DNA of 64,000 nt from Peribacillus muralis (GCF_001645685.2 NZ_CP017080.1:1354001-1418000), one strand, 5' to 3'. Counted from the first letter of the stretch, positions 16,253 through 26,029 are shown. The notes: generated by a model from the letters alone, not told the origin. Numbers and translations are program-made.

Positions 16253-16773
16253 TTTATGCACCCTCTTTACTAATAGTATAACATATTTGGATATGAAAAA
16301 TGTGTCCAAGATATTCCAAGCGCCGATATTGTAATGGTTTTGAAGGTATTGGGTGTATATATCAATCAAGTGTTGCCATTAGGTCAGTATAAAACATTGT
16401 AGGTGAACATAATGGGTTCTTGTTAGGCGGGGAAACAATGAAAACATGATAAGCACATGCATTTCGTGAGGCTATTGTGTTTTACTATAGTAGGAGTCAT
16501 TTTTTCATGCAAATATTCTTGATGTATTGTGGACGTGTATCTTGAAAAGGTTAAAAAGGTTACAAATAGGATCCCTGTTTTTCCGATGTTTAAAGTAAGG
16601 AACTAAAAAAGTTAGGTTATAAGTGGACAGATGATGAAAAATATTAGTCAGTTGATACGAGTTATATCAAAACATGATGAACGTGAGGTAAAGGTTTTTC
16701 TAAATTTAACATTTATACGTTCTGAACAATGATTCACGTTTCGAGGAATGAAGAGAAAAGAGGGCATCTACAA
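16253..16773. other. Gene-poor AT-rich stretch
   Basis: I see no supported gene. A 33-codon ORF (16631-16732, starting MMKNISQLIRVISKHDERE) lacks a clear ribosome binding site; its stop overlaps, as ATGA, the upstream ATG of the DUF1835 frame. It could be a leader peptide, but evidence is thin. Composition is AT-rich relative to the neighbourhood, consistent with acquired DNA together with the integrase scrap at 17637. Confidence 0.4.
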
Positions 16774-17622
16774 ATGGTACATATTGTATTTGGTAATTCG
16801 GCTGGAGGTTGCTTAAAATTCGCATTTCGTAAAACTACTTATGCAAAAACAGAAGAAATCATTGTGTTACCTGATATTTTATCGGTTGGTCCTATTGATA
16901 GACTTCAAACAAAAGAAGGGATAGAAAGCCGTCTTCAATGGTTTAAGGAGAGCTATCGTGATGACTTCAATAATCTTGAAGTTTATAAACAGGGTATGCT
17001 AAAAGCAATCGAGAAAATAAAAGAGATACCACCTCATCAAAAGGTGATTATTTGGACATGTGAGAACGCTGCTGAGCAAACAGGTCTGCGTATTGTCCTT
17101 TATTTATTGCAAAATGAAGTCAATGAAGTGTTCGAACTCAATACGTTTAAAGCATTTCACGAGTGCTATACATACCCTATGTTAGAAGCGGAACAGTTTC
17201 CTCGCTCATCAGGAGAATTGATTCCCGATAAACTGCTTCAATTATATGAACAATGTGAGCTTAAACCAATGAAATTTGCAAAACGCATTGCCCTCAGTGA
17301 AGAAGGACAGAAATTATTGCTGAATGAAAATCATCTGAGAACATGGGAGTATGGTGAGCTTAGGCATTCAAATATTGAACGAGGTGATGCTTTTATCATT
17401 CATTGTGCAAAGAGATTACATAAAGTACTAGATACGCATGATTATATGAAGGCCGCACGTTTGATTGGTGAAGTCGTTGGTCATATGCAGCAATACACGG
17501 GAGATGAATGGATAGAATATCGACTCCGTGATTTAATTTCAGGAGGAATATTTGACTATCGAGGGGTTTTAAGGGCAATGAGACGATACGAAGTGAAATT
17601 AAAGGAAGAGTTACTTCTCTAA
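16774..17622 (+). CDS. DUF1835/DUF3658 domain protein
   Basis: A 282-residue soluble protein. Residues 1-120 match DUF1835: MVHIVFGNSAGGCLKFAF, then LPDILSVGPID and KVIIWTCENAAEQTGLRI. The C-terminal part (about 160-270), with LRTWEYGELRHSNIERGD, fits DUF3658. The function is unknown. ATG 16774 is nine bases after AGAGGG and starts the domain directly; the frame also has an ATG at 16729. An integrase remnant follows immediately, so this gene may have arrived on, or next to, an integrated element. Confidence 0.8.
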   Translation: MVHIVFGNSAGGCLKFAFRKTTYAKTEEIIVLPDILSVGPIDRLQTKEGIESRLQWFKESYRDDFNNLEVYKQGMLKAIEKIKEIPPHQKVIIWTCENAAEQTGLRIVLYLLQNEVNEVFELNTFKAFHECYTYPMLEAEQFPRSSGELIPDKLLQLYEQCELKPMKFAKRIALSEEGQKLLLNENHLRTWEYGELRHSNIERGDAFIIHCAKRLHKVLDTHDYMKAARLIGEVVGHMQQYTGDEWIEYRLRDLISGGIFDYRGVLRAMRRYEVKLKEELLL

Positions 17623-17636
17623 CGGGTGCTAGCTAA

Positions 17637-17768
17637 AAACTACTGGTCATCTCAGAGCGAGTTGGACATACATCCATTCAAATTACGCTAGACAAGTATA
17701 GCCACGTGCTTCCCAGTATGCAGAAACACGTGGCTGATGATGAACATTTGTTTTATAAAGAAATTTGA
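17637..17768 (+). pseudogene. 3' remnant of a tyrosine-recombinase (phage-type integrase) gene
   Basis: About 43 codons in one frame encode VISERVGHTSIQITLDKYSHV followed by LPSMQKHVADDEHLFYKEI and a stop. This is the catalytic C terminus of phage/ICE integrases: the GHTS box, then the nucleophilic Tyr in DKYSHVLP. The rest of the gene, including the Arg boxes, is absent. No start codon or binding site is present. It is the scar of a lost or decayed integrated element. Confidence 0.82.
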
Positions 17769-17816
17769 CCACTCAAGGTTTAAGACCTTCAAAACCCCTC
17801 TAGATCAACACTTTAA

Positions 17817-19049
17817 TTAAAACGCCCAATCCCCATTACGGAAGACAGGTTCGGAGGTGCCGTCCTGTTTGATGCCGTCGATGTTCATGTGCTGTGAGCC
17901 AATCATGAAATCAACGTGTGTAAGGCTTTCATTCAAGCCATTTTCGGCAAGCTCTTCTTGGCTCATGCTTTTCCCGCCTTCAATACAGAAAGCGTAGGAG
18001 CTGCCGATGGCGAGATGGTTCGATGCGTTTTCATCAAAAAGGGTATTGAAGAATAAAACATTGGATTGGGAGATAGGTGAGTTGAATGGAACAAGTGCCA
18101 CTTCACCTAAATAGTGTGAACCTTCATCCGTTGCAACCAATTGCTTTAGGATTTCTTCCCCTTCTTCGGCTTGTACTTCGACGATTCGTCCTTCTTTAAA
18201 AGTCACGGTGAATTTATCGATGATATTACCGCTGTAACTAAGCGGTTTCGTGCTCGAAACCGTGCCGTTAACACCTGTTTTTAATGGGACGGTAAAAACT
18301 TCTTCGGTAGGCATGTTAGCCATGAACTCATGCCCGTGCTGATTGACGCTTCCTGCGCCGACCCAAAGGTGCTTGTCAGGTAGCTCGATGGTCAAGTCGG
18401 TGCCAGGAGCTGTGTAATGCAATTTTTGGTAATGCTTTTCATTCAGGTAATCCACCTTTTCATGCAGGGTGTCATCGTGGCTTTTCCAGGCAGCTACAGG
18501 GTCTTTCACATCCACGCGAACGGCTTTGAAGATGGCTTCCCACAGCTTGGCGACGCGCGTATCTTCCGCTTCTTCCGGAAATACTTTGGCAGCCCAAGCC
18601 TCAGAAGGGACGGCGACTATTGACCAGCTTACTTTATCTGATTGCATATATTGGCGCCACTTTTTCAAGGCAGTCCCGGATGCTTTTTGGAAGTTGGCAA
18701 TCCTCTCAGGCTGTACACCTTTCAATAAGTCCGGACTTGAAGAGATGACGGAAAGATAGGCAGCCCCGTTTTCGGCAAGTTCTATCGTTTCTTCTGCCCG
18801 CCACTTCGGATACTCGTTGAAAACCTCATCCGGCGCCATTTCAAATTTGGTGCGTGAAACGATATCATCATTCCAATTAACGATGACATTGCGGGCACCG
18901 CTTTCATATGCTTTTTTTACGATGAGACGAACAAGTTCCGCTCCTTCTAACGTCGTGTTTACGACCAGCGTTTGATCTTGTTGGATATTAACGCCTACCT
19001 TAACGGCAAGTTCAGCATATTTTTCTAAATTCGTTTGAAAATCACTCAT
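17817..19049 (-). CDS. ampS: M29 family aminopeptidase (AmpS-like)
   Basis: A 410-residue cytoplasmic metallopeptidase removing N-terminal residues from peptides. Family features include VVNTTLEGAELVRLIVKKAY near the N terminus. Further on are NMPTEEVFT, the metal-ligand region LGEVALVPFNSPI, SNHLAIGSSYAFCIEGG and THVDFMIGS, which carry the conserved Glu, His and Asp ligands. ATG 19049 follows AAGGGG; a GTG one codon upstream is less likely. Confidence 0.92.
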   Translation of the reverse strand: MSDFQTNLEKYAELAVKVGVNIQQDQTLVVNTTLEGAELVRLIVKKAYESGARNVIVNWNDDIVSRTKFEMAPDEVFNEYPKWRAEETIELAENGAAYLSVISSSPDLLKGVQPERIANFQKASGTALKKWRQYMQSDKVSWSIVAVPSEAWAAKVFPEEAEDTRVAKLWEAIFKAVRVDVKDPVAAWKSHDDTLHEKVDYLNEKHYQKLHYTAPGTDLTIELPDKHLWVGAGSVNQHGHEFMANMPTEEVFTVPLKTGVNGTVSSTKPLSYSGNIIDKFTVTFKEGRIVEVQAEEGEEILKQLVATDEGSHYLGEVALVPFNSPISQSNVLFFNTLFDENASNHLAIGSSYAFCIEGGKSMSQEELAENGLNESLTHVDFMIGSQHMNIDGIKQDGTSEPVFRNGDWAF

Positions 19050-19397
19050 CACTTCAAAACCCCTTTTCCATTTTCTGCATTTATAATTGTACGTATTGTC
19101 AGTAAAAAAAGAAACTTTTTACGACATTCTGTGGGAAATATTGATAGCTATTCCCACAAAGGGGCTGATAAACCCTACATGAGCTTTTTTTCCTGCCTAC
19201 ACTTCGCCAAGCCATCCCTCTTCAAAAATGGTAAACTCATGCATAGAAAAAACTTCTTTCTTTCCTATCTTTCATTCTAGCAAAATTAAAGGCGGAAAGA
19301 CTATTGATAAGGTTCGAATAATCTAAATAATATGATTATTGAATTACAAAAAGAGGGCCCCTTTTGGGCCCCTCTTTGTAAATAGTCATCAAGAATA
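19050..19397. other. Intergenic region
   Basis: No gene seen. It contains an imperfect inverted repeat, GTGGGAAATA...TATTCCCAC (19131-19157), of unknown role, and at its right end the terminator of the aldehyde dehydrogenase. Confidence 0.5.
19350..19378 (-). terminator. Terminator of the aldehyde dehydrogenase gene
   Basis: AAAGAGG-GCCC / GGGC-CCCTCTTT with a TTTT loop. On the minus strand it is followed by TTTTTG. Confidence 0.8.
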
Positions 19398-20885
19398 TCA
19401 TTTACTCAAATTGATCCAGACACTTTTCACTTCCGAATAGTTTTCGAGTGCATATGATCCCATTTCACGTCCGATACCGGATTGTTTGTAACCTCCGAAT
19501 GGTGAAGCTGCGTCGAATGCATTGTAACAGTTCACCCAAACCGTACCGGCCCGGAGTTTTCCTGCGACATAGTGGGCATTCGCCAAGTCGCTTGTCCATA
19601 AGCCGGCAGCCAAGCCATATTCACTGGCATTCGCACGATTGATGACATCGTCTAAATCCTCGTATGGCATTGCGGCTATGACAGGCCCGAAGATCTCTTC
19701 CTTGGCAATGGTCATATCCTCTTCAACTCCCGCAAAAATGGTAGGGGAGACAAAGTAGCCTTGTTCACCTGGTTTATTGCCGCCGACCAAGACTTCAGCA
19801 CCTTCGTTTTTACCCTTTTCGATATATCCCATTACCCGGTTTTGCTGTTCCGCTGAAACAAGCGGTCCGATTTGTGTATTGGGATCTAGGCCTGCTCCTT
19901 GTTTGATGTTTTTGGCATGACTGGCCATATCGGCCACAACATTGTCATAATGTTTCTTTTGAATATAAACCCTTGAGCCTGCACAGCATACCTGCCCTTG
20001 GTTGAACATGACTCCATTAAGCGCTCCGGGAATTGCTTTTGAGAAATCCGCATCGGGAAGGATGATGTTTGGAGATTTGCCTCCAAGCTCCAATGTGACC
20101 CGTTTCAACGAATAGGAAGCGGAACGCATGATCAATTTACCGACTTCGGTAGATCCGGTAAAGGCAATTTTGTTTACTTGAGGATGGTCGACAAGTGCTT
20201 GTCCAGCCGTTTCGCCAAAACCAGGAACGATATTGACGACGCCATCCGGGAAGCCCGCTTCTGCGAATAATTCAGCCAAGTAAAGGGCGGAAAGAGGCGT
20301 TTGCTCCGCTGGCTTCAAAATGACCGTACAGCCTGTAGCCAGTGCCGCTCCAAGCTTCCACATGGCCATCAGAAGCGGGAAGTTCCAAGGGATGATTTGG
20401 CCGACAACACCGACGGGCTCATGTTTCGTGTAATTAAAGTAGTTTCCGCTTACGGGAATGGTCTGTCCGACAATCTTGGTGGACCAGCCGGCGAAATATC
20501 TCATATGTTCAATCGCTAAAGGAATGTCGGCATTGGTCGTTTCACTGATTGGCTTTCCATTATCCAATGTTTCCAATTGAGCGAGCTCGGTTTTATTTTC
20601 TTCCATTAAATCTGCTAGTTTATACATAAGCCTGCTGCGGGCGGCTGCGCTCATCCTTGACCATGGACCTTCGTCGAATGCCTTGCGTGCAGCTTTAACG
20701 GCTAAATCAATGTCTTCTTTATCTGCTTCATATACATCGGCAAGTTTTTGTCCTGTGGCGGGATTTGGCGTGGAGAAGGTTTTTTTTGAAGCACTTTCCA
20801 CGAACTGACCATTAATATAGAGCTTTTTTGGCCCTGTTAAAAATTTTTGCAGCTTTCCACTTACTTCTAACGTTAGATTTGTCAT
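19398..20885 (-). CDS. NAD(P)-dependent aldehyde dehydrogenase (DhaS/AldA type)
   Basis: A 495-residue cytoplasmic enzyme oxidising an aldehyde to its acid. GQIIPWNFPLLM is the cofactor-binding loop, FTGSTEVG follows, the general-base Glu is in TLELGGKSPNI and the nucleophilic Cys is in NQGQVCCAGSR. The C-terminal GGYKQSGIGREMG is the standard oligomerisation block. ATG 20885 has AGGAGGG in front. The substrate is not predictable. Confidence 0.93.
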   Translation of the reverse strand: MTNLTLEVSGKLQKFLTGPKKLYINGQFVESASKKTFSTPNPATGQKLADVYEADKEDIDLAVKAARKAFDEGPWSRMSAAARSRLMYKLADLMEENKTELAQLETLDNGKPISETTNADIPLAIEHMRYFAGWSTKIVGQTIPVSGNYFNYTKHEPVGVVGQIIPWNFPLLMAMWKLGAALATGCTVILKPAEQTPLSALYLAELFAEAGFPDGVVNIVPGFGETAGQALVDHPQVNKIAFTGSTEVGKLIMRSASYSLKRVTLELGGKSPNIILPDADFSKAIPGALNGVMFNQGQVCCAGSRVYIQKKHYDNVVADMASHAKNIKQGAGLDPNTQIGPLVSAEQQNRVMGYIEKGKNEGAEVLVGGNKPGEQGYFVSPTIFAGVEEDMTIAKEEIFGPVIAAMPYEDLDDVINRANASEYGLAAGLWTSDLANAHYVAGKLRAGTVWVNCYNAFDAASPFGGYKQSGIGREMGSYALENYSEVKSVWINLSK

Positions 20886-21013
20886 TAATTACCCTCCTAA
20901 ATTTGATTTCTTGGGCAAAGCATGATGACTTCTTGTTAACGCTATGATATATGCCAATTATTATGATAAAGGAAAAAGAAGGAATATTCAAACTTTATGT
21001 CGCGGAACTTTTT

Positions 21014-21041
21014 TTGTCATGACATATGTATTTACTATAGC
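21014..21041 (+). promoter_or_regulatory. Candidate promoter of the MFS gene
   Basis: TTGTCA (21014-21019), 16 bases, TATAGC (21036-21041), about 70 bases before the start codon. Confidence 0.5.
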
Positions 21042-21114
21042 TAAAAAGAAAGTTAATAGGTAAAATGAATAAGGATAAAATACTAGAACGTCTAAAGGTT
21101 TTCAGGAGGGTTAT

Positions 21115-22320
21115 ATGGGAAATGATGCGAAAACGATCTCGCAACGAAAATTACTTGGTGTTGCGGGACTTGGGTGGATGTTCGATGCACTTGATGTCGG
21201 TATGCTTTCCTTCATCATAGTTGCATTGAAACAGGAATGGAGCTTAACCAGTGAACAGGTTGGCTGGATAGGAAGCATAAATTCGATTGGGATGGCCGTT
21301 GGAGCCGTTTTCTTTGGGATGATGGCCGATAGGATTGGAAGGAAGAATGTCTTCATCATTACATTATTATTGTTTTCTATCGCAAGCGGTTTGTCTGCCG
21401 CTGTCAGTACACTTAGCATGTTCTTGATTTTGCGATTTTTGATAGGAATGGGATTAGGGGGGGAGCTCCCGGTTGCCTCGACATTGGTTTCTGAAAGTGT
21501 TGAAGCAAGTAAAAGGGGAAGGGTCGTAGTCCTTCTTGAAAGCTTTTGGGCGGTTGGCTGGATACTGGCTGCACTCATTTCCTTTTTCATCATTCCGGCA
21601 TATGGCTGGCGTGTTGCACTGCTATTAAGCGCCGTTCCTGCTCTATATGCGTTGTATTTGCGCTTGAACCTGCCGGATTCACCAAAATATACGGAGCTTG
21701 AAAAGAAGAGGCGGCCATCTGCATTCAGTAATGTAAAAGTTGTCTGGAAAAGGGAATATTTACGCCAGACGATCGTATTGTGGATATTATGGTTTTGTGT
21801 CGTCTTTTCGTATTATGGAATGTTTTTATGGCTGCCGAGTGTCATGGTTCTAAAGGGGTTCAGTATGATCCAAAGTTTCGAATATGTGCTGATCATGACG
21901 CTTGCCCAGCTTCCAGGCTATTTTTCGGCAGCATGGCTGATAGAGAAGGTAGGGCGTAAATTCGTTCTGATTACATACTTGATCGGAACGGCTATCAGTG
22001 CTTATTTCTTTGGCTCGGCAAATGAGTTAGCATTGCTTATCGCTTCAGGAATGCTTCTGTCATTCTTCAACCTGGGTGCATGGGGTGCGCTTTATGCATA
22101 TACACCTGAGCAGTACCCAACCGCCGTTCGTGGTACAGGCACGGGGTTAGCGGCTGGCATTGGCAGGGTAGGGGGTGTCCTCGGACCACTCCTTGTTGGG
22201 TATTTGGTTGCTTCAAGCACTCCTATTTCAACAATCTTCACTATATTTACAATCGCCATTCTCGTGGGGGCCATAGCGGTAGCTTTCGGAAAAGAAACAA
22301 AGAATACTGTTTTGAGATAA
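21115..22320 (+). CDS. Major facilitator superfamily carrier (YceI/NiaP-like)
   Basis: 401 residues, twelve TM helices. The N-terminal LGWMFDALDVGMLSFI and the loop 2-3 motif GMMADRIGRKNVF are typical. The central loop with RLNLPDSPKYTELEKK fits the sugar-porter/organic-acid group that includes the B. subtilis niacin carrier YceI. The assignment to niacin is tentative. ATG 21115 is four bases after AGGAGGG. It is divergent from the aldehyde dehydrogenase and ends in a strong terminator shared with thiE. Confidence 0.82.
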   Translation: MGNDAKTISQRKLLGVAGLGWMFDALDVGMLSFIIVALKQEWSLTSEQVGWIGSINSIGMAVGAVFFGMMADRIGRKNVFIITLLLFSIASGLSAAVSTLSMFLILRFLIGMGLGGELPVASTLVSESVEASKRGRVVVLLESFWAVGWILAALISFFIIPAYGWRVALLLSAVPALYALYLRLNLPDSPKYTELEKKRRPSAFSNVKVVWKREYLRQTIVLWILWFCVVFSYYGMFLWLPSVMVLKGFSMIQSFEYVLIMTLAQLPGYFSAAWLIEKVGRKFVLITYLIGTAISAYFFGSANELALLIASGMLLSFFNLGAWGALYAYTPEQYPTAVRGTGTGLAAGIGRVGGVLGPLLVGYLVASSTPISTIFTIFTIAILVGAIAVAFGKETKNTVLR

Positions 22321-22360
22321 ACGCAAAGAGGGGACTTGAGTTTCAGTCCCCTCTTTGCGT
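22321..22360. terminator. Bidirectional terminator between MFS gene and thiE
   Basis: Perfect 16-bp stem: ACGCAAAGAGGGGACT, loop TGAGTTTC, AGTCCCCTCTTTGCGT. Confidence 0.92.
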
Positions 22361-22993
22361 TTACGTAAAATTCTTTATGATGTCCAATAGCGATCTGGAT
22401 GCCATCTTCGGATTTTCCGCATTCATGATGGCTGATACGACAGCGGCACCTGCTAGCCCTTTATCAGAAAGATTGGAAATGTTTTCGGCATTGATACCTC
22501 CGATGGCTACGGCTGGAATCGACACGCTTCGGCAGATTTCCTCTAAATCACGAATCGACATTAGCGTTGCATCCTGCTTTGTTTTTGTAGGGAATATCGA
22601 ACCAACACCGAGATAGTCCGCTCCATTACGTTCCGCTTCCAGGGCTTCCTCCAAAGTGGAAACGGATACCCCGATAATCATTTCTCCCGGAACCATTTGT
22701 TTGACGACGGAAAGGGGGAGGTCGTCCTGACCAATATGTATTCCTTCCGCTCCTACAGCAATCGCTATATCGACTCTGTCATTAATGATCAGGGGAGTGG
22801 ACAATTCGTTCAATACCTGTTTTAGTGCCGCAGCTTTTTTATAAAAGGAGAGGGAAGAAGTGTTTTTCTCTCTAAGTTGTACAATTGAAACACCTCCAGC
22901 AATCGATTGTGACATGATTTTGAACAAATCTTCAAGTTCTAACGACTCTTCCGTCACTAAATATAGGCTTAAATCAATTTGCGATTTCTTCAC
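22361..22993 (-). CDS. thiE: Thiamine-phosphate synthase
   Basis: 210 residues. It joins hydroxymethylpyrimidine pyrophosphate and hydroxyethylthiazole phosphate to thiamine phosphate. TIM-barrel landmarks are VSIVQLREKNT (pyrophosphate site), LIINDRVDIA, GIHIGQDDLP, LGVGSIFPTKTK and VAIGGI. It starts ATG 22993, overlapping the thiM end by 20 bases. Last gene of the thiamine salvage operon. Confidence 0.95.
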   Translation of the reverse strand: MKKSQIDLSLYLVTEESLELEDLFKIMSQSIAGGVSIVQLREKNTSSLSFYKKAAALKQVLNELSTPLIINDRVDIAIAVGAEGIHIGQDDLPLSVVKQMVPGEMIIGVSVSTLEEALEAERNGADYLGVGSIFPTKTKQDATLMSIRDLEEICRSVSIPAVAIGGINAENISNLSDKGLAGAAVVSAIMNAENPKMASRSLLDIIKNFT

Positions 22994-23789
22994 TTATCTT
23001 CACTCCGTTCATCCACAATTCCTTATTCATTCTTGATATGGCATCAATTAATCGCACCCGAAATGTTCCTGTCCCGTCATTTTGTTGGAGGTTTTCGGCG
23101 GCGAGTTCCCCTGAAATGCTCATCGTCGAAATCCCGGCAACAGCTGCAGCATAATAGTCATCCGTGACGCCGGTAAAAGCGCCGATAAGAGCGGTAGCCA
23201 TGCAACCAGTGCCTGTTACATTCGTTAAAAGGATGTTTCCATTATCAATAACGGTCGTATGTTTTCCATTGCTAACAGCATCGATTGCCCCGCTGACCAC
23301 GATGATGCTATCCAGGAGGTTTGCTGCAGATGCGGCAAGCTCTGCATTGCTTATCTCAAGTTCCTCTGAGTCCACTCCTCGTGTTACGATTTCCCCACCT
23401 ATCAAACGCTGGATCTCGCTCGCATTTCCGCGGATGACCTGGAAGGAGACCTTCTTCAGTAGCTCATTTGCTTTCTCTGTTCGATAGGGTGTGGCCCCAA
23501 CTCCCACTGGATCCAATATGACAGGGATATTCCTGGAATTCGCCGTCCTGCCGGCTATCTCCATGGCCTCCAGGGATCTTTCATCAATTGTCCCGAAGTT
23601 CAGGACCAAGGCATCTGCTAAACTGACCATATCTTTCACTTCTTTAGGACTGGATGTCATAACAGGCGATCCACCGATGGCGAGCGTGGCGTTCGCACAG
23701 TCGTTGACCGTAACAAAGTTGGTGATTTGGTGAACAAGTGGTTTTCTTTCTCTTACTTTTTCAAACAAGTCAGCTATTGAAAGTTTCAT
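22974..23789 (-). CDS. thiM: Hydroxyethylthiazole kinase
   Basis: 271 residues. It phosphorylates hydroxyethylthiazole recovered from thiamine breakdown. VHQITNFVTVNDCANATLA is the ThiM N-terminal block, NFGTID and LDPVGVGAT follow, and NVTGTGCMATALIGAF holds the anion-hole/catalytic Cys region of the ribokinase-like fold. It shares ATGA with the thiD stop. Confidence 0.95.
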   Translation of the reverse strand: MKLSIADLFEKVRERKPLVHQITNFVTVNDCANATLAIGGSPVMTSSPKEVKDMVSLADALVLNFGTIDERSLEAMEIAGRTANSRNIPVILDPVGVGATPYRTEKANELLKKVSFQVIRGNASEIQRLIGGEIVTRGVDSEELEISNAELAASAANLLDSIIVVSGAIDAVSNGKHTTVIDNGNILLTNVTGTGCMATALIGAFTGVTDDYYAAAVAGISTMSISGELAAENLQQNDGTGTFRVRLIDAISRMNKELWMNGVKISEEIAN

Positions 23790-24592
23790 AGGGATTCACT
23801 CCGCTCTTTTTTTGAAAATGAATGAAAATGATGGACAGGCCCATGTCCTGCACCTATTGAAAAGCTATTGCGTATCGCTTCAGAAATATAGAGCTTAGCC
23901 TGTTCAATCGACTCTCGCAGCGATAGTCCATTTGCCATGTTGGATGTAATCGCGGAGGAGAGGGTACAGCCTGTACCGTGAGTGTTTTTTGTATCGATCC
24001 TTTCTCCCTTGATCCAGTGAAAGTTCGTCCCGTCATAAAAAAGGTCGTTTGGGTTCCCCTCTGCATGTCCTCCTTTGAGTAAAACGGCATTTGACCCTAA
24101 TTCTGTCAAGGAAAGGCATGCCTTGTAAAAATCTTGCTCGGTTCGGATCGATAAGCCAGTAAGAACCTCGGCCTCTGGTACATTAGGGGTGACAAGTGTT
24201 GCAAGCGGAAGTAATTTCGCTTTTAGGGCAGTAACGGCTCGTTCGTCCAGCAAATGGTGGCCGCTTTTGGAAATCATGACTGGATCTAGGATAGCGATGG
24301 CAGGTGAAAAGGCAGTTAAGGAATCAGCGACTGTTTCGACGATTTCTTTTGAACCAAGCATGCCTATTTTTACTGCATCGACGTGTATATCTTCAAAAAT
24401 GGCTGCAATTTGATCAGTGATGATTGCAGTGTCGATCGCCTGCACGGAACGTACTTCCATTGTGTTTTGTGCAGTAACGGCCGTGATGACGGACATTCCA
24501 AAAACACCGTGTGCAGAAAATGTTTTGATATCGGCTTGTATCCCGGCGCCTCCCCCAGAGTCAGAGCCTGCGATGGTTAGTGCTTTTTTCAT
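23786..24592 (-). CDS. thiD: Hydroxymethylpyrimidine/phosphomethylpyrimidine kinase
   Basis: 268 residues. It phosphorylates the pyrimidine moiety of thiamine twice. [21 protein letters not shown] is the diagnostic N terminus; [22 protein letters not shown] and [14 protein letters not shown] (catalytic Cys in GTGC) follow. The start overlaps the 3' end of thiW by 32 bases. Bacillus thiD and pdxK are related; the thiamine operon context decides for ThiD. Confidence 0.93.
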   Translation of the reverse strand: MKKALTIAGSDSGGGAGIQADIKTFSAHGVFGMSVITAVTAQNTMEVRSVQAIDTAIITDQIAAIFEDIHVDAVKIGMLGSKEIVETVADSLTAFSPAIAILDPVMISKSGHHLLDERAVTALKAKLLPLATLVTPNVPEAEVLTGLSIRTEQDFYKACLSLTELGSNAVLLKGGHAEGNPNDLFYDGTNFHWIKGERIDTKNTHGTGCTLSSAITSNMANGLSLRESIEQAKLYISEAIRNSFSIGAGHGPVHHFHSFSKKERSESL

Positions 24593-25088
24593 GAAAAAAC
24601 CCCTTCATATAATCATTTTTTAATAATATTTTCAATAAAATGAAAGCGAAAATGGCACCTGAAAATGAACTGAGCAAAAAAGCAGGCAACATACCAAAAA
24701 GAGTCGCCTTTTCGCCCAATAGCAGGGCCGCGATCGGATAGCAGGCAAGTGAACCTAGAATGCCGGTCCCCGTCACTTCCCCAATACATGCGAATGTCAA
24801 GCGTTGTGTCCTGCGATAAAGGAAAGCAGCCAAGAGGGCACCGAACATGCTGCCCGGAAAGGCGAAAATTGAACCTGTGCCAGATATGTTTCTAATCAAG
24901 GAAACTAGGAAAGCTTGTGTTACCGCATAAGCAGGACCGAGTAAAACGGCAGTCAGGATATTGGCCAGGTGTTGAATCGGAAAAGCTTTCACAAATCCTA
25001 CCGGGATGAATAGAAAGGAGCTTGTTAAAGTCGTTATGGCCGTGATCATTGCCGTCAGCGTCATTTTTTTAATTGGGCTAAACATCAT
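24561..25088 (-). CDS. thiW: ThiW, thiazole-specific ECF transporter S component
   Basis: 175 residues, five to six hydrophobic segments, no ATPase domain. It probably binds hydroxyethylthiazole and works with the shared EcfA/EcfT module to import it. Conserved pieces are [21 protein letters not shown] and [23 protein letters not shown]. It starts ten bases after tenA and runs into thiD. ThiM directly downstream uses the imported thiazole. Confidence 0.92.
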   Translation of the reverse strand: MMFSPIKKMTLTAMITAITTLTSSFLFIPVGFVKAFPIQHLANILTAVLLGPAYAVTQAFLVSLIRNISGTGSIFAFPGSMFGALLAAFLYRRTQRLTFACIGEVTGTGILGSLACYPIAALLLGEKATLFGMLPAFLLSSFSGAIFAFILLKILLKNDYMKGFFHEKSTNHRRL

Positions 25089-25097
25089 GTCTACGAC

Positions 25098-25787
25098 CTA
25101 TAACGGCCAATCCTGCTCATTTTGAACCATATCCCAGAATAAATATTCATAGCGGGATGTAACCAAGAAGTGCTTTTCCAATCGCTGCAGTTCCTTTTCG
25201 GGCATACCTTCCGTCAATTCCTCCAATAAGGTTATCAGCCACTTGTGCGCTTCACCAAATTCTGGGGAGGAATAGGATTCAATCCATTTCGAATAGCGAT
25301 TATTGTCCAAGTCTTTACCGTTTCGTTCTTTTAAAAGCAAGCCGATTTCATAATAATCCCAAGCGCATGGAAGGAGACAGGCAATCAGGTCGGCCAGTGT
25401 CCCATGCTGGGCTGCATTTAGCATATAACCTGAATAGGCAAGTGTGGTGGGAGTAGGCTCGGTATCCTCCAATTGCTTGGAGGTGATTCCGAATTCCAAG
25501 GCATATTGCCTATGGATATCCATTTCAATCTGAATCGTTTCATTCAAGATTTCCGCAAATTTTGCCATGGTTTCAACATTATGCGCTTTAATGACTCCTA
25601 AAGCGAAAAGCTTGGAATAATCCATCAAATAGATATAGTCTTGCTTTAAGTAATAAGCGAATTTATGCTCAGGAAGCGTTCCGTTCCCGATCGCTTGGAC
25701 AAAGGGATGTGAATGGTTCCTTTTCCAGATTTCCTTTGCACTTTCATGAAGTCTGTCACTGAAGGTTTTTGATTTAGTATGCTTCAT
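25098..25787 (-). CDS. tenA: Thiaminase II / aminopyrimidine aminohydrolase
   Basis: 229 residues, all-helical. It hydrolyses formylaminopyrimidine-type breakdown products so the pyrimidine can be salvaged. HPFVQAIGNGTLPEHKFAYYLKQDY and the active-site helix LLPCAWDYYEIG (nucleophilic Cys) are diagnostic. The frame extends to 25826, but ATG 25787 follows AAGGGGG and starts MKHTKSK. First gene after the TPP riboswitch. Confidence 0.94.
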   Translation of the reverse strand: MKHTKSKTFSDRLHESAKEIWKRNHSHPFVQAIGNGTLPEHKFAYYLKQDYIYLMDYSKLFALGVIKAHNVETMAKFAEILNETIQIEMDIHRQYALEFGITSKQLEDTEPTPTTLAYSGYMLNAAQHGTLADLIACLLPCAWDYYEIGLLLKERNGKDLDNNRYSKWIESYSSPEFGEAHKWLITLLEELTEGMPEKELQRLEKHFLVTSRYEYLFWDMVQNEQDWPL

Positions 25788-25823
25788 CGTATCCCCCTTA
25801 AAATGTATGGAAATGTTTACTGC

Positions 25824-25859
25824 CAAAATAAAACCCCGTTCCTGAATAACGGAACGGGG
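25824..25859 (-). terminator. Riboswitch-controlled terminator before tenA
   Basis: CCCCGTTCC / GGAACGGGG, eight-base loop, followed on the minus strand by TTTTATTTT. It is the expression platform of the TPP aptamer. Confidence 0.9.
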
Positions 25860-25887
25860 CAGATGGATATAAGGAATGGACCTATAT

Positions 25888-25980
25888 CATCCACTTTCCT
25901 CCGCCGGTATGAGCCGGTTCAGGTTCAAAGGGTCCGGAATGACTTCCATCTCAGTCTTAAAAAGACTCCCCTAGTGGTGT
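25888..25980 (-). promoter_or_regulatory. TPP riboswitch (THI element)
   Basis: Minus-strand reading shows the conserved blocks ACTAGGGGAGTC, CTGAGATGG, ACCCTTTGAACCTGA and the closing CATACCGGCGGAGGAAAGTGG. Ligand binding is expected to favour the terminator at 25824-25859 and shut down tenA-thiW-thiD-thiM-thiE. Confidence 0.95.
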
Positions 25981-26001
25981 GTGTTGTATGTAATTACTGA
26001 C

Positions 26002-26029
26002 ATCATATCAGAAAGCCAAGAAAATGCAA
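26002..26029 (-). promoter_or_regulatory. Promoter of the thiamine operon
   Basis: On the minus strand TTGCAT, 16 bases, TATGAT, just upstream of the TPP aptamer. Confidence 0.6.
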
